Shown: positions 1 to 6,499, numbered from the stretch's first letter. The stretch is DNA of 6,499 nt from Clostridium sp. UBA6758 (GCA_002453475.1 DKGY01000016.1:1421-7919); one strand, 5' to 3'. The notes: generated by a model from the sequence alone, not told the origin. Numbers and translations: made by a program.

Positions 1-317
1 ATGCCTGGCCCCTCCACGTTAGTTAATCCGGCCATAAGTCTAGTATTATTAAGGTCTTCAAACATTTTCTTATTCTTTGTATCTTCTGCTGCTTCCTTTT
101 CGTATTCAGCAGCCTTCGCCTCAAGTTCCTGCACAGTTTTTTGTAATTCATCTTTTTGTTTTTTTAATTGTTCATTTTCTAAATATATTTCTGGACTTGG
201 AGAATTCTCAACTTTATTTGTACTTTGATCCCCTATAGTATTAAGCTGAGTTATTATAACGAATCCAAACATTAAAAATATAAGTCCGGTACTTAGCTTG
301 GAAATAATACTTTTCAC
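1..317 (-). CDS. DUF881 family membrane-anchored coiled-coil protein (YlxW/YlxX-like), 3' end outside window
   Basis: The first 105 residues of a protein that runs off the left edge. It reads from a GTG at 317-315 preceded by a strong ribosome binding site. Residues 8-25 form one hydrophobic segment (signal anchor). A polar linker follows to about residue 42. Residues about 43-90 are rich in Glu, Lys, Gln and Leu and look like a coiled coil. The segment at 91-105 (NTRLMAGLTNVEGPG) matches the opening of the DUF881 domain, where an 'AGLT-V-GPG' motif is typical. The place fits: in Bacillus subtilis the DUF881 genes ylxW and ylxX lie just after divIB. The family's molecular function is not established; the topology suggests an extracytoplasmic domain tethered at the membrane. 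It lies 69 bp after ftsQ with no clear terminator between, so it is probably co-transcribed. The family call is solid from motif plus synteny; which paralogue it is cannot be told. Confidence 0.85.
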   Translation of the reverse strand, partial: MKSIISKLSTGLIFLMFGFVIITQLNTIGDQSTNKVENSPSPEIYLENEQLKKQKDELQKTVQELEAKAAEYEKEAAEDTKNKKMFEDLNNTRLMAGLTNVEGPG

Positions 318-320
318 TTA

Positions 321-331
321 CCCTACCTCCC
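321..331 (-). promoter_or_regulatory. Ribosome binding site of the DUF881 gene
   Basis: Read on the minus strand this is GGGAGGTAGGG. The GGAGG core (330-326) is 8 nt from the GTG at 317-315. This fixes a GTG start, since no in-frame ATG is as well placed; the next in-frame Met (residue 16) falls inside the membrane segment. Confidence 0.85.
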
Positions 332-386
332 AATAAAATTTTTCTTAACCTATGGTGCTTTTATTATTTAAACTTTTAATATATCT

Positions 387-1187
387 TTATTTTTCCTTAT
401 AAATAACTGGATTTCCTTCAAAACTTACATCAACATATCCTTTCATATCTCCAAGAGTTGCACTTTCTATTATGCTAAATCCCTTAGAAACTTTACTATT
501 AACTTCATCAATAGTTCCAAGTTTTATGTATAAATTATTTACGTATAATTTTAAGTCTATAAAATCATTAACTTCTAATTTTAATATGGTGTATTTTTCA
601 AAGAAACTATTTTCTTTTAAAAATTTATAAATATTGCAAATTCCATTTATCTTATCTTCATCTATATTTTTAATTTGTTCACCTATTTTTAAATTTGTTT
701 CATCAATTCCTTCAATCCTCAAAGCTTCTACGCCTTCAATAGAGTCTTTTTTTTCTAAAACTACTCCCTTATCATCAATGATATAGAAACCTCCTGATAT
801 TTCTGTGTAGAAAGCAATCTTTCTCTCATTGATAGCAATAGAGAGTTTATTAGGATATTTTCTATTTATAGTTGCATCTAATATGTAAGGATTTTTTTCT
901 AACTCTTTTTCTAACTTTTTTGTTTTTATCTTGAATATATTAGTACCCTTCTCCAACTTTGTAGTTGTTTTAACATTATCTTCTGATAAATTTACCAACC
1001 CACTAACTAAAATCTCTGATAAATTAAAAGTAGGTAAAGTTAACGCCAATGTTATTAATATAGAAATCATTACTACAAGTAATAATATAGTCTTTTTTAA
1101 CTGAATTATTTTTTTCTTACGTTTTAGTATGTCTGCTTTATTATCTATAATATAATTACCATAACTCTGTTTAGTTTTTTTTGCCAC
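387..1187 (-). CDS. ftsQ: Cell division protein FtsQ/DivIB
   Basis: A 266-residue bitopic membrane protein of the divisome, where FtsQ/DivIB works with FtsB/DivIC and FtsL to support septal peptidoglycan synthesis. The sequence shows a basic cytoplasmic tail (1-32, with the KRKKK run at 22-26), one transmembrane helix (about 33-52), a POTRA-type domain (about 53-121, ending in NPYILDATINRKYP at 99-112 and an INER motif at 119-122), and a beta domain to about 262 with the conserved ending YVDVSFEGNPV. The length is usual for Gram-positive DivIB. The start is GTG; an ATG at 1189-1187 is out of frame. It follows spoVE after a 175-bp gap holding a terminator-like hairpin, so it probably has its own promoter, and it is followed by a DUF881 gene as in other Firmicutes. 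The family call is firm; the essentiality of FtsQ in this organism is not visible here. Confidence 0.93.
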   Translation of the reverse strand: MAKKTKQSYGNYIIDNKADILKRKKKIIQLKKTILLLVVMISILITLALTLPTFNLSEILVSGLVNLSEDNVKTTTKLEKGTNIFKIKTKKLEKELEKNPYILDATINRKYPNKLSIAINERKIAFYTEISGGFYIIDDKGVVLEKKDSIEGVEALRIEGIDETNLKIGEQIKNIDEDKINGICNIYKFLKENSFFEKYTILKLEVNDFIDLKLYVNNLYIKLGTIDEVNSKVSKGFSIIESATLGDMKGYVDVSFEGNPVIYKEK

Positions 1188-1191
1188 ATCT

Positions 1192-1199
1192 TCACCACC
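1192..1199 (-). promoter_or_regulatory. Ribosome binding site of ftsQ
   Basis: The minus strand reads GGTGGTGA, 7 of 8 matches to the anti-Shine-Dalgarno complement GGAGGTGA. The GGTGG core is 7 nt from the GTG at 1187-1185. It supports GTG as the start. Confidence 0.7.
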
Positions 1200-1237
1200 A
1201 AATTACAATATATGAACATGAAAGTAAATTAATACAC

Positions 1238-1251
1238 CTTATATCATATCA
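1238..1251 (-). promoter_or_regulatory. Possible extended -10 promoter(s) for ftsQ
   Basis: On the minus strand two overlapping extended -10 motifs occur: TG-A-TATGAT (1251-1243) and TG-A-TATAAG (1246-1238). Either lies 50 to 60 bp upstream of the ftsQ start, and both lie downstream of the hairpin that closes the spoVE unit. No good TTGACA-like -35 stands 16-18 bp upstream, which extended -10 promoters can tolerate. The DNA here is so AT-rich that chance matches are likely. Confidence 0.35.
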
Positions 1252-1265
1252 TCATTGCATTATAA

Positions 1266-1296
1266 ATTCATTACAAAAATATTAAATATTCATTAC
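1266..1296. repeat. Pair of 9-bp direct repeats upstream of ftsQ
   Basis: ATTCATTAC occurs at 1266-1274 and 1288-1296 on the plus strand (GTAATGAAT on the minus strand). The copies are identical and spaced 22 bp start to start, about two helical turns. They lie just upstream of the candidate ftsQ promoter, so a regulator binding one DNA face is conceivable, but AT-rich DNA can give this by chance. Confidence 0.4.
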
Positions 1297-1316
1297 TTTA
1301 ATAAAATACCATACAA

Positions 1317-1362
1317 AAATAATACGACTGAAGAATATAAAGTATCTTCAGTCGTATTATTT
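1317..1362 (-). terminator. Intrinsic terminator after spoVE
   Basis: A perfect 18-bp inverted repeat (1317-1334 against 1345-1362) with a 10-nt loop. On the minus strand the inner stem holds the GC-bearing part (ACGACTGAAGA) and the 3' arm ends in TATTATTT, running on into TTGTATGG, which gives a U-rich tail. The hairpin begins on the base after the spoVE stop codon (1365-1363). It probably ends the murE-murF-mraY-spoVE transcript. The AT base of the stem would be symmetrical on the other strand, but no plus-strand gene needs it. Confidence 0.85.
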
Positions 1363-2472
1363 CTATGAAGTTTTCTTATTGTTTTGCCGAGTTATATTAA
1401 GAAGTATTCCCATAAACACCATATTAATTACTAATGAGGAACCACCATAACTTATGAAAGGTAAAGGAACTCCTGTTACCGGCATAGAACCTGTAACAAC
1501 AGCAATATTGATTAAACTTTGAATAATTACTACAGAGGTTATTCCAGTAGCTAGTAATGAACCGTACATATCCTTTGCCTTAGAAGCTGCAATAACACCT
1601 CTCCATAAAAATAGTATAAACAATATAATTATAAAGGCACAGCCAATAAAGCCTAATTCTTCGCCTATAACTGCTAATATGAAATCATTATGGGGCTCTG
1701 GAATATAAAAACATTTTTGTCTTGATTGACCTATTCCAACTCCAGTAAGTCCTCCGGAACCTAAGGCTAATAGAGATTGTACTAATTGATATCCATCTCC
1801 TTGAGAATCACTCCAAGGATTAGTAAAGCTAAGCAATCTTCTCATTCTATACGGTTCTACTAATATAAATGTGGCTCCTAAAGCTCCTACTGCTCCAATA
1901 AGACCACCCATATGAATAACTCTAGTTCCAGCTACAAATAGCATTATCAAGCAAACTACCATGGTAACTGTAGCAATACTAAGATTTTTTTCAAGAAGAA
2001 TCATCCCTGCTATGAAACCTGCAAATAAAAGGTTAGGAACTACTCCCTTCCAAAACTTTTTTATATTTTGCGTGTTATTTGATATATTTTTTGCTACAAA
2101 AAGTACCACCACGTACTTTGCAATTTCTGATGGTTGGAATGATAATGGTCCAAGCCTAATCCAACGCTGTGCTCCCTTTACTGGTGCAAATAAAAAAACT
2201 AAGCAAAGGGCTATAAATGTAAATATTATTAAAATCTCTGTATACTTTTTATACTTATGATAATCGATATTTAGTGTAATAATCATTCCAACAAGCCCAA
2301 GTCCAGCCCATTGAAGCTGCTTCCATAGAAAGAATTCAGCATCATCATACTTAAAGGCCGCAAAATATGAACTAGCACTATACACCATGACAACTCCTAC
2401 TGTAACTAATGTAATAATTACAGCAAAAAGTAAAAAGTCTACTTCTCCCAATTTCATTTTGGGTTTTTTCAT
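1363..2472 (-). CDS. spoVE: SEDS peptidoglycan glycosyltransferase SpoVE (FtsW/RodA family)
   Basis: A 369-residue polytopic membrane protein with about ten transmembrane segments. SEDS proteins polymerise lipid II into glycan strands and pair with a class B PBP; the SpoVD-like gene upstream is the natural partner. Family motifs visible are the loop GAQRWIRLGPLSFQPSEIAK (100-119), PEPHNDFILAVIGEELGF (258-275) with Asp263 at the place of the SEDS catalytic aspartate, and the C-terminal GVPLPFISYGGSS (334-346). The usual QPDLGT-type motif reads EKNLSI (161-166). The ATG start has AGGAGG 8 nt upstream (2486-2481). It is 22 nt downstream of mraY and is followed at once by a hairpin terminator. 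The name spoVE rather than ftsW rests on context (mraY neighbour, SpoVD-like PBP in the cluster); a role in vegetative division cannot be ruled out from sequence. Confidence 0.9.
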   Translation of the reverse strand: MKKPKMKLGEVDFLLFAVIITLVTVGVVMVYSASSYFAAFKYDDAEFFLWKQLQWAGLGLVGMIITLNIDYHKYKKYTEILIIFTFIALCLVFLFAPVKGAQRWIRLGPLSFQPSEIAKYVVVLFVAKNISNNTQNIKKFWKGVVPNLLFAGFIAGMILLEKNLSIATVTMVVCLIMLFVAGTRVIHMGGLIGAVGALGATFILVEPYRMRRLLSFTNPWSDSQGDGYQLVQSLLALGSGGLTGVGIGQSRQKCFYIPEPHNDFILAVIGEELGFIGCAFIIILFILFLWRGVIAASKAKDMYGSLLATGITSVVIIQSLINIAVVTGSMPVTGVPLPFISYGGSSLVINMVFMGILLNITRQNNKKTS

Positions 2473-2494
2473 ATCAAATTCCTCCTATGCCATT

Positions 2495-3451
2495 TTAGTA
2501 AGTTAGTGCACGGAATCCTATTAAACATAGTATAACTGTTATGATTGAAAACACGGTTACTATCTTACTTTCATGCCATCCCTTCAATTCAAAGTGATGA
2601 TGTAGAGGTGCCATCTTAAATACTCTTTTTCCTGTAAGTTTAAAGGAAGTAACCTGTATAATTACTGAAAGAGTTTCTACTAGATAAACCCCACCTACTA
2701 TTATTACTATAAGCTCTAGCTTTAATATCATGGCAATAGCTGCAACAGCTCCACCAAGAGCTAGTGAACCACCATCTCCCATGAAAACTTGTGCAGGATA
2801 AGAGTTATACTTCAAGAATCCAAGAATAGCTCCAGCTAGAATTCCACAGAAAATCGCTAAGGTATAATATGCCATACCAAAACTTACAAGCGCAAAGAAA
2901 GTCATAATTAAAAGTGTGATAGAACTACAAAGACCATCTAATCCATCTGTAAGGTTAACCGCATTAGTTACTGCTGCAAAATATACTACTATAAAAGGTA
3001 TAAATAGCACTTTTAAATCCCAAGTTACTGTACCTAGGAAAGGTATCATAATATCAGTTCCTATTTTGTCCTTTGCATAATATCCAAAGACTATAGATAC
3101 TATTACTAAAAGTAACATTTTTTGATAGCTTTTTAATCCTTCATTTTTCTTTTTAATTATCTTTAGAGCATCATCTAAAAATCCAATAGCTCCAAAGGCA
3201 ATAAGGGCATAAAGGGCAAGCATTGCTTCATCATGAGGATTTCTAACCATTAATATCATAGTAATGCAGGTAGAAATAATAAATATTATTCCACCCATGG
3301 TTGGAGTTCCCTGCTTTTTCAAATGGCTTTGTGGTCCATCTTCTCTAATGTTCTGACCAAACTTTAACTTGTGTAATCCCGGTATTATAAGTGGTGCTAT
3401 TGCAAAAGATATTATAAATGCTACTAAAATAGAATATATTAACTTATTCAT
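2495..3451 (-). CDS. mraY: Phospho-N-acetylmuramoyl-pentapeptide-transferase MraY
   Basis: A 318-residue integral membrane enzyme that transfers phospho-MurNAc-pentapeptide from UDP to undecaprenyl phosphate, making lipid I, the first membrane step of peptidoglycan synthesis. About ten transmembrane helices are evident. Family motifs are all present: [10 protein letters not shown] (45-54), FLDDALK (91-97) with the Asp93-Asp94 pair, [12 protein letters not shown] (163-174), [12 protein letters not shown] (223-234) with Asp226, and [12 protein letters not shown] (281-292) with the His284-286 triad. The length is typical of Firmicute MraY. The ATG start at 3451 has GGAGG (3464-3460) 8 nt upstream, lying entirely in the 13-nt gap after the murF stop. 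It sits between murF and spoVE; in many dcw clusters murD follows mraY, but not here. Confidence 0.97.
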   Translation of the reverse strand: MNKLIYSILVAFIISFAIAPLIIPGLHKLKFGQNIREDGPQSHLKKQGTPTMGGIIFIISTCITMILMVRNPHDEAMLALYALIAFGAIGFLDDALKIIKKKNEGLKSYQKMLLLVIVSIVFGYYAKDKIGTDIMIPFLGTVTWDLKVLFIPFIVVYFAAVTNAVNLTDGLDGLCSSITLLIMTFFALVSFGMAYYTLAIFCGILAGAILGFLKYNSYPAQVFMGDGGSLALGGAVAAIAMILKLELIVIIVGGVYLVETLSVIIQVTSFKLTGKRVFKMAPLHHHFELKGWHESKIVTVFSIITVILCLIGFRALTY

Positions 3452-3464
3452 ATTCCATCCCTCC

Positions 3465-4838
3465 CTATATATTTTTCTTTTGTAATTCTTTAATTATATT
3501 TTCAAATTTCATAGATCTAGATGCCTTTATTAATAAAGTATCATTCATTTTTATACTTTTCTTTAGTTCTACTATTAGTTCTTCCATGGAATTAAAAGTC
3601 ATAAAATTTTCACTGCCATATCCCTTTTTATAATTCTCATCGAACTCTCCTAGGGTAAATAAGAAGTCTACACCACTTGCTTTTGCATAAGCTCCTACCT
3701 GTTCATGAGCTCTAGCTGAGTCCTCACCTAGTTCCTTCATGGTTCCAAGAACAGCGATTCTTCTTCCACTATATTGCTTTAAAACCTCTAGAGCAGCCTC
3801 CATAGAATCTGGACTTGCATTATAAGCATCATTTATTACGGTGTAGTCATCTAAATTCAAGACATCTAATCTCATAGATGTAGACTCTAAATTTTGTATT
3901 CCTTCTTGTATTTCTTCATAGGTAACCTTTAACTCTCTTGCCACAGCTATTGCCAATAATGAATTAAGTACATTATGTTTTCCTGGTACTGGTACTTTTA
4001 TAGTAGCATTTACATCCTTACCATTTTCCTTTACACCAAACTCTATACTGTCCTTATTTATAATTATTCTACAACCTTTAAAATTATAATCACTATCTAC
4101 ACCAATTTTTACAATTTTGTGTTTATTTGTATTATAATCATGAAGCATATCATTATCTCCATTTATAATTAACACATTTTCTTCAGTAAAACTATTTGCT
4201 ATTTCTAATTTAGCTTTTAAAATATTTTCTCTAGTCTTTAAGTTTTCTAAGTGAGATGTGCCTATATTAGTTATGACACCTATAGACGGTTTTGCTACTT
4301 TTGCTAAGGTATCAATTTCTCCTAAGTCACTCATACCCATTTCCAAAATTGCAACTTGGTAAGTTTTATCTAATTTAAATATCATTAAAGGAAGTCCGAT
4401 ATCATTATTAAAATTCCCTTGGGTTTTAAACACATTATATTTTTTACTAAGGGCTGCTGCCATTAAATCTTTAGTTGAAGTCTTCCCCGTAGAACCAGTA
4501 ATTCCTACTACCTTTATATCTAAGGTACTAATATAGTAGGATGCTAAATCAAGAAGCGCTCTCTTAGTATCCTTAACTAAAATTATAGATACATCTTTTT
4601 CAATTAAGTCTTCATATTTTTCTCTTTCATGTACTATACAAAGCTTAGCCCCACAATCTATAGCTCCCTTTACAAATTTATGTCCATCAAAATTTTCTCC
4701 CTTTATTGCTATAAAAATATCTCCCGTAGAAATATTTCTACTATCTATGGTTACACTAGAAAACTCCTGAATAGTTCCACTAACTAATATTTCCCCTGAT
4801 ATAGCCTCAGCTATTTCCTTTAACCTTATAGTTTCCAT
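3465..4838 (-). CDS. murF: UDP-N-acetylmuramoyl-tripeptide--D-alanyl-D-alanine ligase MurF
   Basis: A 457-residue cytoplasmic ATP-dependent amide ligase that adds D-Ala-D-Ala to UDP-MurNAc-tripeptide, giving the pentapeptide used by MraY. Three Mur-ligase domains appear: an N-terminal substrate domain (about 1-107, with [25 protein letters not shown] sequence at 27-47), the central ATPase with P-loop [12 protein letters not shown] (112-123), NFNNDIGLP (142-150), LEMGMS (165-170) and [10 protein letters not shown] (191-200), and the C-terminal domain with [10 protein letters not shown] (337-346), LGTMKELG (364-371) and KASRSMKFE (438-446). The last two domains carry the motifs that separate MurF from MurC, MurD and MurE. 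The ATG start follows the murE TAG with no gap. Its ribosome site is a GGAG 6 nt upstream, inside the end of murE, so translation is probably coupled to murE. Confidence 0.97.
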   Translation of the reverse strand: METIRLKEIAEAISGEILVSGTIQEFSSVTIDSRNISTGDIFIAIKGENFDGHKFVKGAIDCGAKLCIVHEREKYEDLIEKDVSIILVKDTKRALLDLASYYISTLDIKVVGITGSTGKTSTKDLMAAALSKKYNVFKTQGNFNNDIGLPLMIFKLDKTYQVAILEMGMSDLGEIDTLAKVAKPSIGVITNIGTSHLENLKTRENILKAKLEIANSFTEENVLIINGDNDMLHDYNTNKHKIVKIGVDSDYNFKGCRIIINKDSIEFGVKENGKDVNATIKVPVPGKHNVLNSLLAIAVARELKVTYEEIQEGIQNLESTSMRLDVLNLDDYTVINDAYNASPDSMEAALEVLKQYSGRRIAVLGTMKELGEDSARAHEQVGAYAKASGVDFLFTLGEFDENYKKGYGSENFMTFNSMEELIVELKKSIKMNDTLLIKASRSMKFENIIKELQKKNI

Positions 4839-6287
4839 CTAAAGCTCCAACTCCTCTATCAATTCTAATACAACTTCCTTTTCATCAAAATGAATAGTTT
4901 CATTTTTAAGGATTTGATAAGTTTCATGTCCTTTTCCTGCAATTACTATAATATCATCTTTTTCACCTAGGAGTAAGGCTGTTTTTATGGCTTCTCTTCT
5001 GTTTTCAATAAGTTTATAGTTAGATTTCTTAACCCCAGCCTTAATATCTTCTAATATCATATACGGATCTTCACTTCTTGGATTATCAGAGGTTATTATG
5101 GCCATATCACTTAATGCTGTACCTATTTCACCCATAATAGGTCTTTTGGTTCTATCTCTATCTCCTCCACATCCAAAGATGCAAATTAATTTACCTCTAG
5201 TCAATTCCCTAAGATTTTCTAAGATGTTTTTTAAACTATCTGGAGTATGAGAATAATCCCTAATTACCTGGAAACCCAAGTTCATCCCTAAAGTTAAGTT
5301 TTCACATCTTCCAGGCACAGTTACCTTAGAAAGTCCTTCTATAATTGTATTCATATCTATGCCTTCATCTAATGCTGCTCCAATGCAGCCTAGTGCATTA
5401 TAAACATTATATCTACCTGGTATAGGCAACTGAACTTTATATACTTTTTCATTTACTTTTAAATTAAATATAATTCCTGTAGATTCTAGATTTATATCAG
5501 TTCCCTTTAAGTCACTTTCTTTTTCAATAGAATAAGTAGTTATTTTTGAATTTATTTTTTCAAGAAGCTTAATTCCATACCCATCATCTACATTTACCAC
5601 AGAGTGTCTGCTCATTTTAAACAACTTGCTTTTTGCATTAAAATAATTCTCAAAGGTTTTATGAAAATCTAAATGATCTTGAGTTAAATTAGTAAATATA
5701 CCCTGTGAAAACTCTATTCCATAAACTCTGTCCAAATCTAAAGAGTGGGATGAGACTTCCATAACACAATAATCTATATCACTCTTTACCATATCATTAA
5801 AGAGCTGTTGTAGTTCTAAAGATTCAGGAGTAGTTTTTTCTGTATGAATTTCTTTATCACCTATAAAGTTAGCTATAGTACCTATTAATCCAACTTTATA
5901 ACCCCCAGACTCTAATATTCCCTTTAACATAAAGGCAGATGTAGTCTTTCCATTGGTACCAGTTATACCTATAATCTTCATCCTTTGGCTTGGATTGTTA
6001 TAAAAGTTTGAAGCTGCTACAGCTAAAGCCCTTCTACCATTTTCAACTTTTATATATGTTATACCTTCAACGATAGTCACATCTTTTTCAACTACAACTG
6101 CTTCAGCACCGTTTTCTATAGCCTTTGATATAAAATTATGTCCATCTACATTAAATCCCCCTATGGCGAAAAACATATCTCCATGTTTTATCTTTCTACT
6201 ATCATATTGTGGATTATTAATTTCTATATTCTTATCTCCACCTAATATTCTATAGGCTAACCCCTTTAATAAATCTTCTACTTTCAC
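4839..6287 (-). CDS. murE: UDP-MurNAc-L-Ala-D-Glu--meso-diaminopimelate ligase MurE
   Basis: A 482-residue cytoplasmic ATP-dependent ligase adding the third stem-peptide residue. The Mur-ligase domains are clear: N-terminal (YDSRKIKHGDMFFAIGG at 28-44), central with P-loop GITGTNGKTT (107-116), TTPESLELQ (152-160), EVSSHSLDLDRV (177-188), NLTQDHLDFH (200-209) and the AKSKLF segment with Lys219 at the usual carbamylated-lysine place, then C-terminal with DYSHTPDSL (344-352), GCGGDRDRTKRP (372-383) and AGKGHETYQ (450-458). The DNPR motif at 401-404 is the known signature of meso-DAP rather than lysine specificity. The start chosen is the GTG at 6287-6285: it sits 8 nt after a near-perfect ribosome site. 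A longer reading from a GTG at 6296-6294 (485 residues) would leave only one base between its ribosome site and start. It heads the murE-murF-mraY-spoVE block. Confidence 0.96.
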   Translation of the reverse strand: MKVEDLLKGLAYRILGGDKNIEINNPQYDSRKIKHGDMFFAIGGFNVDGHNFISKAIENGAEAVVVEKDVTIVEGITYIKVENGRRALAVAASNFYNNPSQRMKIIGITGTNGKTTSAFMLKGILESGGYKVGLIGTIANFIGDKEIHTEKTTPESLELQQLFNDMVKSDIDYCVMEVSSHSLDLDRVYGIEFSQGIFTNLTQDHLDFHKTFENYFNAKSKLFKMSRHSVVNVDDGYGIKLLEKINSKITTYSIEKESDLKGTDINLESTGIIFNLKVNEKVYKVQLPIPGRYNVYNALGCIGAALDEGIDMNTIIEGLSKVTVPGRCENLTLGMNLGFQVIRDYSHTPDSLKNILENLRELTRGKLICIFGCGGDRDRTKRPIMGEIGTALSDMAIITSDNPRSEDPYMILEDIKAGVKKSNYKLIENRREAIKTALLLGEKDDIIVIAGKGHETYQILKNETIHFDEKEVVLELIEELEL

Positions 6288-6291
6288 CTTA

Positions 6292-6302
6292 ATCACATCC
6301 TT
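6292..6302 (-). promoter_or_regulatory. Ribosome binding site that sets the murE start
   Basis: The minus strand reads AAGGATGTGAT, matching the anti-Shine-Dalgarno complement AAGGAGGTGAT at 10 of 11 positions. The GGATG core is 8 nt from the GTG at 6287-6285, the normal distance. The upstream in-frame GTG at 6296-6294 lies inside this site and so is unlikely to be used. Confidence 0.8.
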
Positions 6303-6353
6303 AAAATACTTTTCTTACTAATTAAAACATTGTCCAAAATTTAATTTTTATAC

Positions 6354-6382
6354 TCTATAGCATATAAAATCCGGTAGCACAA
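6354..6382 (-). promoter_or_regulatory. Weak candidate promoter upstream of murE
   Basis: On the minus strand TTGTGC (6382-6377) is followed after 17 nt by TATAGA (6359-6354), with a TGC before the latter giving an extended -10. The -35 matches the consensus at only 3 of 6 positions, and the site overlaps the hairpin after the upstream PBP gene. If that hairpin terminates fully, murE needs a promoter in this gap; this is the best I see, but it is tentative. Confidence 0.25.
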
Positions 6383-6403
6383 GTCAAACTGTAACTACCG
6401 GAT
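6362..6403 (-). terminator. Probable intrinsic terminator after the PASTA-PBP gene
   Basis: The arms ATCCGGTAG and CTACCGGAT (6369-6377 and 6395-6403) form a perfect 9-bp stem with CCGG near its base. Inside the 17-nt loop, ACAG and TTGT can pair (one G-U), extending the hairpin to a 6-nt apical loop. On the minus strand the 3' arm runs into TTTTATAT. The hairpin starts 3 nt after the stop codon at 6409-6407. The short U tract suggests partial rather than complete termination. Confidence 0.65.
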
Positions 6404-6406
6404 AAT

Positions 6407-6499
6407 TTAATCTACTAAGGTACCAAGGTGGAAGGTTACTGTTGTTCCCTTTTTAACCTCTTGGTCTGGTGCAACACTTTGTTCTACCACTAGGCCTTC
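6407..6499 (-). CDS. spoVD: C-terminal PASTA-domain end of a class B penicillin-binding protein, probably SpoVD (5' part outside window)
   Basis: Only the last 30 residues and a TAA stop are in the window. They read as the second half of a PASTA repeat: GLVVEQSVAPDQEV, then KKGTTVTFHLG, the 'Q-P--G-V-KG--V---G' pattern of this domain, ending in TLVD. PASTA domains at the C-terminus mark some transpeptidase PBPs (SpoVD, PBP2x type) and Ser/Thr kinases of the PrkC type. In front of murE in a Firmicute dcw cluster, a class B PBP is by far the most likely, and in endospore formers with spoVE downstream it is usually SpoVD, the cortex transpeptidase paired with SpoVE. The transpeptidase domain is not visible, so the exact name is an inference from position. 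A hairpin follows 3 nt after the stop. Confidence 0.72.
   Translation of the reverse strand, partial: EGLVVEQSVAPDQEVKKGTTVTFHLGTLVD

Noticed and set aside
1..228. Open plus-strand frame of 75 codons at the left edge
   Set aside because: It lies antisense to the DUF881 gene, which has a clear start, ribosome site, membrane anchor and family motif. The Ser/Phe-rich product is what the complement of a Lys/Glu-rich coiled coil gives.
318..386. Possible terminator or promoter between ftsQ and the DUF881 gene
   Set aside because: Only a short AT-only dyad is visible, with no GC-bearing stem and no convincing -35/-10 pair; co-transcription is the simpler reading.
1961..2260. Open plus-strand frame of 99 codons
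   Set aside because: Antisense within spoVE, whose SEDS motifs span it; no ribosome site or family resemblance seen.
3975..4172. Open plus-strand frame of 65 codons
   Set aside because: Antisense within murF; the Tyr/Ile-rich low-complexity product reflects AT-rich complement sequence.
6331..6337. TTGGACA on the minus strand as a -35 box for murE
   Set aside because: No acceptable -10 sequence lies 16-18 bp downstream of it.
1..6499. Mobile element, CRISPR array, RNA gene or novel defence-type system
   Set aside because: Nearly all of the window is accounted for by conserved cell wall and division genes in a familiar order; no arrays, transposase motifs, integration repeats or tRNA-like structures were seen.

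Overview
The window is a stretch of the division and cell wall (dcw) cluster of a low-GC, endospore-forming Firmicute, most likely Clostridium or a close relative. The pointers are the strongly AT-rich DNA, strong GGAGG-type ribosome binding sites, GTG starts, a meso-diaminopimelate-type MurE, and the order PASTA-PBP (SpoVD-like) / murE / murF / mraY / spoVE / ftsQ / DUF881. Species assignment is not possible from sequence reading alone.

All genes are on the minus strand, so transcription runs from high to low coordinates. At the right edge (6407-6499) is the C-terminal end of a penicillin-binding protein with a PASTA domain, probably SpoVD, followed at once by a hairpin. Next comes a tight block: murE (start corrected to 6287), murF (starting on the base after the murE stop), mraY (13-nt gap) and spoVE (22-nt gap). 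An 18-bp perfect hairpin starts directly after the spoVE stop and probably ends this unit. A 175-bp gap, the longest non-coding stretch, holds that terminator, a possible ftsQ promoter and a pair of 9-bp direct repeats. Then come ftsQ (divIB) and the 5' part of a DUF881 membrane protein, which runs off the left edge.

The genes form one pathway. MurE adds meso-DAP and MurF adds D-Ala-D-Ala to the cytoplasmic UDP-MurNAc-peptide. MraY moves the product onto undecaprenyl phosphate to make lipid I. SpoVE (SEDS glycosyltransferase) and the SpoVD-like transpeptidase polymerise and cross-link the finished precursor outside the membrane. FtsQ is a divisome scaffold. murD, murG and murC, often found within dcw clusters, are not in this interval.

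I found no mobile element, CRISPR array, tRNA, rRNA or new system. The points of interest are the unit boundaries (two hairpins at stop codons), the murE start, a variant SEDS motif in SpoVE, and the missing mur genes.
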